Source: Aromatoleum tolulyticum (lineage in GTDB: Bacteria; Pseudomonadota; Gammaproteobacteria; Burkholderiales; Rhodocyclaceae). From it: 64,000 bases of DNA. Every line of letters starts with the position of its first letter. Position 1 is the stretch's first letter. The translations under genes and the position numbers were made by a program. Under the pieces are notes generated by a model, which was given only the letters and a program-made list of their open reading frames with translations, ran no database searches and was not told the DNA's origin. The DNA lies in contig NZ_FTMD01000022.1 of assembly GCF_900156155.1 (NCBI RefSeq), positions 1-64,000 of the forward strand. Direction: 5' to 3'. Positions 58,982 to 64,000 of this stretch are shown in pieces.

Positions 58982-59446
58982 ATGCTGCTACGCGACATAC
59001 TCCAGATCAAGGGCAACAGAACGGGCGGTGCGCAAATCCACAGCGTTCCCCCGGATACCATCCTGCAGGACGCCCTCAGGCTCATGACGCAGCACGATGT
59101 CGGATCGCTGGTCGTGCTGCAGGGCGACCGGCTGCATGGCCTGATGACGCTGCGCGAGGTGCTCGTGGCGTTGAGCGCGCGGGGTGCGGTCGCGCTCGGC
59201 CAGCCGGTCGGCGAGATCATGAACGACAACCTCATCGTCGGCGGTCCCGACGATTCGATCGACTGCGTGCGGCGGGTGATGACCGAAAACCACATCAGCC
59301 ATCTGCCTGTGATCGGGGACGAGCACCTGCTGGGCGTGATCTCGCTGCAGGATGTCGCCAAGGCCGCCTACAGCGAATGCAGTTTCGAGAACCGGCTGCT
59401 CAAGCGCTACATCAATGACTGGCCGGAGCCCGAAACGGAGAACTGA
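58982..59446 (+). CDS. CBS-domain protein
   Basis: 154 aa, two CBS motifs: about 20-75 (PPDTILQDALRLMTQHDVGSLVVLQ, LHGLMTLREV) and 85-140 (DSIDCVRRVMTENHISHLPVIGDEHLLGVISLQDVAK). No other domain. Such stand-alone CBS pairs bind AMP, ATP or S-adenosylmethionine and modulate partner proteins. It may sense energy state for this operon, but no target can be named. It follows the FadB-like gene by 18 bp. Confidence 0.83.
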   Translation: MLLRDILQIKGNRTGGAQIHSVPPDTILQDALRLMTQHDVGSLVVLQGDRLHGLMTLREVLVALSARGAVALGQPVGEIMNDNLIVGGPDDSIDCVRRVMTENHISHLPVIGDEHLLGVISLQDVAKAAYSECSFENRLLKRYINDWPEPETEN

Positions 59447-59463
59447 CCGGCAGGGGAGGGCCG

Positions 59464-59489
59464 GGACCGGTTGACAGCGGCCCCGGTCC
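59464..59489. repeat. inverted repeat around a TTGACA
   Basis: GGACCGG (59464-59470) and CCGGTCC (59483-59489) form a 7-bp stem over 12 nt including TTGACA (59471-59476). No T-run follows. It could help end the previous unit or set the -35 of the next one. Confidence 0.35.
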
Positions 59490-59518
59490 GCTCCAAAATA
59501 AAACAAACGAGTATGTTT
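59471..59518 (+). promoter_or_regulatory. promoter and AAAC-N10-GTTT operator upstream of Kor unit
   Basis: TTGACA (59471-59476), a poor -10 AAAATA (59495-59500, 18-bp spacing), and the operator AAACAAAC-GA-GTATGTTT (59501-59518). The operator would cover the start of transcription. Confidence 0.55.
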
Positions 59519-59584
59519 TAAAAAGCTGGGCCGGACCGGAGGAGACTGGAAAGGTCAGGCGTTTTTTTGTGAGGTTTATTTCCC

Positions 59585-61372
59585 TTGAAACCGACAGACC
59601 TCGGCGCGCCCGATTACCTGCACAAGGTGGTCGACTGCCAGTGGGCGTGTCCCGCGCATACGCCCGTTCCGGAATACATCCGGCTCATCGCGGCCGGCCG
59701 TTACGCCGACGCCTACGCCGTCAACTGGCGCTCGAACGTGTTCCCCGGCATCCTCGGCCGGGTGTGCGACCGTCCGTGCGAACCGGCCTGCCGACGCGGC
59801 CGGGTCGAGGAGCAACCGGTTGCGATCTGCCGCCTCAAACGCGTGGCCGCCGACCTCAAGGGCGACATCACCGACCGCCTGCCGCAACCCCCGCAGCAGA
59901 AGAACGGCCGGCGCATCGCCTGCATCGGCGCGGGCCCGGCATCGATGACGGTCGCGCGCGACCTGGCGGTGCTCGGCTATCAGGTCACCGTGTTCGACAG
60001 CGGCACGTCCGCCGGCGGCATGATGCGCAGCCAGATCCCCAAATTCCGCCTGCCCGACAGCGTCATCGACGAGGAGTGCGGCTATATCGAGGGACTCGGC
60101 GTCGAGGTTCGACTCAATCACTGGGTCGGCAGCCTGCGCGAGATGCTGGCGGGGAATTGGGACGCGATCTTCGTCGGCACCGGTGCGCCGCGCGGCCGCG
60201 ACGCCGACCTGCCGGGCCGCCAGGAAGCGGCGGCCAACATCCACCTCGGCATCGACTGGCTCGCGAACGTCGCCTTCGGCCATGCCACGCGCATCGGCCG
60301 GCGCGTGCTCGTGCTCGGCGGCGGCAACACCGCGATGGACTGCTGCCGCTCCGCGCGGCGTCTCGGCGGCGAGGACGTGCAGGTCGTCGTGCGCAGCGGC
60401 TTCGACGAAATGAAAGCCTCGCCGTGGGAAAAGGAAGAAGCCATCCACGAAGGCATTCCGATCCACAACTTCCTCGTTCCGCTCGAGTTCGTGCATGACG
60501 GCGGCCGCCTCACCGGCGTGCGCTTCGACAAGGTGCGCGCGGAATACGACGCCAAGGGGCGGCGCAACCTCGTCCCGACCGGGGAGCCAGCCGTGCTCAT
60601 GCCGTGCGACGACGTGCTCGTCGCCATCGGCCAGGAGAACAGCTTCCCCTGGATCGAGCGCGACATCGGTGTCGAGTTCGATCGCTGGGACATGCCGGTG
60701 CTGGACGCGAAGACCCTGCAGTCCACGCGGCCGAACGTGTTCTTCGGCGGCGACGCCGCGTTCGGGCCGAAGAACATCATCACCGCGGTCGCCCAGGGAC
60801 ACGAGGCGGCGATCTCGATCGACCGTTTCTGCCACGGGCAGGAGGTGGCGACACGCCCGGCGCCGCTCACCAACCTCGTCAGCCAGAAGATGGGCATCCA
60901 CGAGTGGAGCTACGCCAACGACGTGTCCGAGGAGCGCCGGCGCAAGATGCCCGTGCGCGACCTGCCGGCGACGCTGGGCGACGTGCGCCTCGAGCTCGAA
61001 CTCGGCTTCGACGTCGAGCTGGCGTGCAAGGAGGCCGCCCGCTGCCTCAACTGCGACGTCGCCACGGTGTTCACGCCGCGCGCCTGCATCGAGTGCGACG
61101 CCTGTGTCGACATCTGCCCGAGCGAGTGCATCACCTTCACCGCCGACGGCGAGGAAGCCGAGCTGCGTCAGCGGCTGAAGGCGCCCGCCACCAACATCGA
61201 ACAGTCCCTGTACGTCGCCGACGGTCTCAAGACCGGGCGAATCATGGTCAAGGACGAAAACGTCTGCGTGCATTGCGGCATGTGTTCCGAACGCTGTCCC
61301 ACCGGCGCGTGGGACATGCAGAAATTCGCCCTGCACGTCGCCCACGCCGGAGCGGAGGTCACCCCAGCATGA
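59585..61372 (+). CDS. FAD/Fe-S NAD(P)H oxidoreductase subunit (GltD-like with ferredoxin domain), KorC-type
   Basis: 595 aa from TTG 59585; the frame is closed by TGA at 59570, so no ATG or GTG start is possible, and GAGG lies ten bases upstream. N-terminal Fe-S part: CQWACPAH, CDRPCEPACRRG. FAD/NAD(P) domains: IGAGPASMTVARDLAVLG at about 116 and VLVLGGGNTAMDCC at about 243. C-terminal ferredoxin with two 4Fe-4S motifs, CIECDACVDICPSEC and CVHCGMCSERCPTG. Such proteins are the NAD(P)-reactive subunit of 2-oxoacid:ferredoxin oxidoreductases like the Azoarcus 2-oxoglutarate:NADP+ enzyme. The next gene overlaps by ATGA. Confidence 0.85.
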   Translation: MKPTDLGAPDYLHKVVDCQWACPAHTPVPEYIRLIAAGRYADAYAVNWRSNVFPGILGRVCDRPCEPACRRGRVEEQPVAICRLKRVAADLKGDITDRLPQPPQQKNGRRIACIGAGPASMTVARDLAVLGYQVTVFDSGTSAGGMMRSQIPKFRLPDSVIDEECGYIEGLGVEVRLNHWVGSLREMLAGNWDAIFVGTGAPRGRDADLPGRQEAAANIHLGIDWLANVAFGHATRIGRRVLVLGGGNTAMDCCRSARRLGGEDVQVVVRSGFDEMKASPWEKEEAIHEGIPIHNFLVPLEFVHDGGRLTGVRFDKVRAEYDAKGRRNLVPTGEPAVLMPCDDVLVAIGQENSFPWIERDIGVEFDRWDMPVLDAKTLQSTRPNVFFGGDAAFGPKNIITAVAQGHEAAISIDRFCHGQEVATRPAPLTNLVSQKMGIHEWSYANDVSEERRRKMPVRDLPATLGDVRLELELGFDVELACKEAARCLNCDVATVFTPRACIECDACVDICPSECITFTADGEEAELRQRLKAPATNIEQSLYVADGLKTGRIMVKDENVCVHCGMCSERCPTGAWDMQKFALHVAHAGAEVTPA

Positions 61373-63237
61373 ACACCAGACAGGCAATTCGCAGCACCAA
61401 CGACTTCGTCATCAAGTTCGCCAACATCAACGGCTCCGGATCGGCCTCCGCCAACGAACTGTTCGCCCGCGCGATCATGCGCATGGGCGTAACGGTGTCG
61501 CCGCGCAACATCTTCCCGTCGAACATCCAGGGGATGCCGACGTGGTACGAAATGCGCGTCTCCGGCGAAGGCTGGCTCGCCCGGCGCGGCGGCTGCGACA
61601 TGATGGTGGCAATGAACCCGCAGACCTGGGACCGCGACGTCGCCGAACTCGCCCCCGGCGGGTATCTCGTGTACGACTCGACGAAGATGCTGCCGCGCTC
61701 GAAATTCCGCGACGACATCACCGTGATCGGCATCCCGCTCACCGAGATGTGCAACCGCGACTACACCGACGTGCGCCAGCGCCAGCTCGTGCGCAACATC
61801 ATGTACGTCGGCGCGCTGGTGGCGCTGCTCGACATCGACCTCGCCGACACAGAACGGCTTGTCGCCGAGCAGTACCGCGGCAAGGACAAGCTCATCGACG
61901 CCAACGTGCGGGCGCTGCGGCTCGGCCACGACTACGCGCGCAAGCATTTCTCCTGCCCGCTGGGGCTGCGCGTCGAACGTGCCGACGCGGTCGGCGACCG
62001 CATCTTCATCGATGGCAACAGCGCCTGCGGCCTCGGTGCCGTGTATGGCGGCGCGACCGTGGCCGGCTGGTATCCGATCACCCCATCCACGTCGGTCGTC
62101 GAGGCATTCGGCAGCTACTGCCGCAAGTTCCGCACCGATCCGGACAGCGGCCAGGCCCGCTATGCCATTGCCCAGGCCGAGGACGAACTCGCGGCCATCG
62201 GCATGGTCATCGGCGCCGGCTGGAACGGGGCGCGCGCCTTCACCGCGACCTCCGGGCCGGGCATCTCGCTGATGCAGGAATTCCTCGGCCTCGCGTATTT
62301 CGCCGAAATCCCGGCGGTCATCTACGACGTGCAGCGCGGCGGCCCCTCGACCGGCATGCCCACGCGCACGCAGCAGTCCGATCTGCTCGCCTGCGCCTAC
62401 GCCTCGCACGGCGACACGCGTCACGTCCTGCTCTTCCCCGAAGATCCCTACGAGTGCTTCACCCTCGGCGCCCAGGCCTTCGACCTCGCCGAGCGCCTTC
62501 AGACGCCTGTGTTCGTCATGCTGGATCTCGACATCGGCATGAACGAGCGTCTCTGCCGGCCCTTCGATTGGGACGACAGCCGCCGCTACGACCGCGGCAA
62601 AGTGCTGACCCACGCGGATCTCGAGGCCGGCAAGGAGTTCGGCCGCTACCTCGACGTCGACGGTGACGGCATTCCGTACCGCACGATTCCGGGTACCCAT
62701 CCGACCAAGGGGGCGTACTTCACGCGCGGCACGACGCGCAACCCGTACGCCAAGTACAGCGAGGCCGGCACCGACTATGTGTACAACATGGAGCGCCTGC
62801 GGCGGAAGTTCGATACCGCGAAGACGCTGGTGCCCGCCCCGGTGCTGACGAAAGCGTCGGCGCCGACCCGCATCGGTGCCATCTGCTACGGCTCGACCAA
62901 CCCGGCGATGGCCGAGGCGATCGCGCTGCTCGAGGACGACGGCATCCACGTCGACACCCTGCGCGTACGCGCCTTCCCGTTCAGCGACGAAGTCATGGAC
63001 TTCATCGCCGCTCACGACCATGTCTTCGTCGTCGAGCAGAACGAAAGCGCACAACTGCGCACGATGCTCATCAACGAGGGCGAAATCACGCCGAAGAAGC
63101 TCGTGCGCGTGCTGCACTACGACGGCACCCCGATCACGGCGCGCTTCATCGCCGGACGCATCGCCGACGAACTCGTCGCACTCAAGGTCAGCACCCTCGA
63201 ACCCCACGCCAACCCGCTGCGCAAGGTGGCCCCATGA
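61369..63237 (+). CDS. korA: 2-oxoacid:ferredoxin oxidoreductase, fused gamma-alpha subunit
   Basis: 622 aa, start overlapping the previous stop. An N-terminal gamma domain (about 1-190: VIKFANINGSGSASANELFARAIMRMG) is fused to the alpha pyrimidine domain with the family motif WYPITPSTSVVEAF at about 236-249 and TSGPGISLMQEFLGLAYFAEIP. The enzyme decarboxylates a 2-oxoacid with TPP and Fe-S clusters to acyl-CoA and reduced ferredoxin. Closest in layout to KorA of denitrifying aromatic degraders, but 2-oxoglutarate, pyruvate or a branched 2-oxoacid could all be substrates. Confidence 0.85.
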   Translation: MNTRQAIRSTNDFVIKFANINGSGSASANELFARAIMRMGVTVSPRNIFPSNIQGMPTWYEMRVSGEGWLARRGGCDMMVAMNPQTWDRDVAELAPGGYLVYDSTKMLPRSKFRDDITVIGIPLTEMCNRDYTDVRQRQLVRNIMYVGALVALLDIDLADTERLVAEQYRGKDKLIDANVRALRLGHDYARKHFSCPLGLRVERADAVGDRIFIDGNSACGLGAVYGGATVAGWYPITPSTSVVEAFGSYCRKFRTDPDSGQARYAIAQAEDELAAIGMVIGAGWNGARAFTATSGPGISLMQEFLGLAYFAEIPAVIYDVQRGGPSTGMPTRTQQSDLLACAYASHGDTRHVLLFPEDPYECFTLGAQAFDLAERLQTPVFVMLDLDIGMNERLCRPFDWDDSRRYDRGKVLTHADLEAGKEFGRYLDVDGDGIPYRTIPGTHPTKGAYFTRGTTRNPYAKYSEAGTDYVYNMERLRRKFDTAKTLVPAPVLTKASAPTRIGAICYGSTNPAMAEAIALLEDDGIHVDTLRVRAFPFSDEVMDFIAAHDHVFVVEQNESAQLRTMLINEGEITPKKLVRVLHYDGTPITARFIAGRIADELVALKVSTLEPHANPLRKVAP

Positions 63238-64000
63238 CGTACCTCGCCAAACCGAAACTGCTGCGCGCAGACACCCCGCGCAACGCCCTCGGCTACACCC
63301 GCCGCGACTACGAAGGCGCGATCTCGACGCTGTGTGCCGGCTGCGGCCACGACTCGATCAGCGCCTCCATCGTGCAGGCCTGTTTCGATCTCGACATCGA
63401 GCCGCACAAAGTCGCCAAGCTGTCGGGCATCGGCTGCTCGTCGAAGACGCCGGACTACTTCCTCGGCAACTCGCACGGCTTCAACTCGGTGCACGGGCGC
63501 ATGCCTTCGGTGCTCACCGGTGCGGCGCTGGCGAACCGCAACCTGCTGTACCTGGGCGTATCGGGCGACGGCGACTCGGCCTCGATCGGCATCGGCCAGT
63601 TTGCGCATGCGATGCGCCGCGGCGTGAACATGACCTACATCGTCGAGAACAACGGCGTGTACGGCCTCACCAAGGGGCAGTTCTCCGCGACCGCGGACAA
63701 GGGCTCGAAGAACAAGAAGGGCGTCGTCAATGCCGACAGCCCGATCGATCTCGCCGCGCTCGCGCTGCAACTGGGCGCCACCTACGTCGCGCGCAGCTTC
63801 TCGGGCGACAAGGAACAGCTCGTGCCGCTCATCAAAGGCGCCTTGCACCACCGCGGCCCGGCCTTCATCGACGTCATCAGCCCGTGCGTGACCTTCAACA
63901 ACCATGCGGGCTCGACCAAGAGCTACGACTACGTGCGCGAGCACAACGCGGCGGTGAACCGGCTCGACGTGATCCTGCCCAAGGCGCAGATCGAGGCCTC
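63234..64000 (+). CDS. korB: 2-oxoacid:ferredoxin oxidoreductase beta subunit (partial)
   Basis: The gene runs past the window end; 255 full codons are visible (about 340 expected). Start overlaps the alpha stop (ATGA). Cluster cysteines appear in LCAGCGHDS and GIGCSSKTP; the TPP/Mg motif is GDGDSASIG at about 109-117, ending with VENNGVYGLTKGQ. These are typical of the beta subunits of 2-oxoacid:acceptor oxidoreductases and complete a three-gene KorCAB-like set. Confidence 0.88.
   Translation, partial: MTYLAKPKLLRADTPRNALGYTRRDYEGAISTLCAGCGHDSISASIVQACFDLDIEPHKVAKLSGIGCSSKTPDYFLGNSHGFNSVHGRMPSVLTGAALANRNLLYLGVSGDGDSASIGIGQFAHAMRRGVNMTYIVENNGVYGLTKGQFSATADKGSKNKKGVVNADSPIDLAALALQLGATYVARSFSGDKEQLVPLIKGALHHRGPAFIDVISPCVTFNNHAGSTKSYDYVREHNAAVNRLDVILPKAQIEA

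Overview
The window is GC-rich, densely packed DNA. Every convincing gene except one (a ComB-like phosphatase at 1778-2500) lies on the + strand. The gene style is that of a betaproteobacterium, most likely a Rhodocyclales-type denitrifier of the Azoarcus/Thauera/Sterolibacterium kind. The evidence is the DUF1302/DUF1329/Ycf48-like/RND outer-envelope module, the three-subunit FAD-containing 2-oxoacid oxidoreductase of the KorCAB type, and many CoA-dependent catabolic genes. The taxonomic call is an inference. I see no rRNA, tRNA, CRISPR array, transposase or integrase.

Layout. 1-1737: tail of an acyl-CoA dehydrogenase operon with a phosphotransferase and its small DUF6285-like partner. 1778-2500 (-): ComB-like phosphatase. 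2501-3042: non-coding region with a promoter/operator and a possible attenuated leader. 3043-4395: tandem-Cache periplasmic protein and a universal stress protein. 4618-10275: old-yellow-enzyme (OYE) reductase, MaoC-type hydratase and a fused double CoA-transferase. 10321-12349: TetR regulator and an MFS exporter. 12909-15067: exported FAD dehydrogenase with its cytochrome c. 15283-26329: DUF1302 porin, DUF1329 protein, Ycf48-like protein, RND/MMPL transporter, then SDRs, an EthD protein and an MDR reductase. 26656-32031: SDR, SnoaL-like protein, second phosphotransferase pair and two tandem paralogues of unknown function. 32229-41369: SnoaL-like proteins, second OYE reductase, epimerase-like protein, three SDRs, a tyrosine phosphatase and an amidohydrolase. 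41638-53468: acyl-CoA ligase, two luciferase-like (LLM) oxidoreductases, a two-subunit acyl-CoA dehydrogenase, and a coenzyme F420 set (cofD, cofC, fbiC, npdG, cofE). 53591-59446: two more LLM oxidoreductases, thiolase, FadB-like multifunctional protein, CBS protein. 59585-64000: FAD/Fe-S NAD(P)H subunit and the alpha and beta subunits of a 2-oxoacid:ferredoxin oxidoreductase (beta runs off the end).

How it works together. Nearly every transcription unit from about 2.7 kb to the end is preceded by an AT-rich, 18-bp interrupted palindrome of the form AAAC-N10-GTTT (nine good copies, two degenerate). Several overlap recognisable -35/-10 elements, and one lies just in front of the TetR gene. I read this as one repressor-controlled catabolic regulon of more than 50 kb for a hydrophobic, probably alicyclic or polycyclic compound. 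In this reading the outer-membrane/RND module moves the substrate, ligase and CoA-transferases activate it, SDR/OYE/MDR/LLM enzymes act on ring oxygen and double bonds, and the acyl-CoA dehydrogenases, hydratases, FadB-like protein and thiolase do beta-oxidation. The Kor complex would link 2-oxoacid oxidation to ferredoxin/NADPH.

The most striking point is that the machinery to make and reduce coenzyme F420, a cofactor best known from archaea and actinobacteria, sits inside the same operator-controlled operon as the ligase, LLM enzymes and acyl-CoA dehydrogenases. This suggests substrate-inducible F420 synthesis serving a catabolic pathway. The substrate cannot be determined from the sequence.
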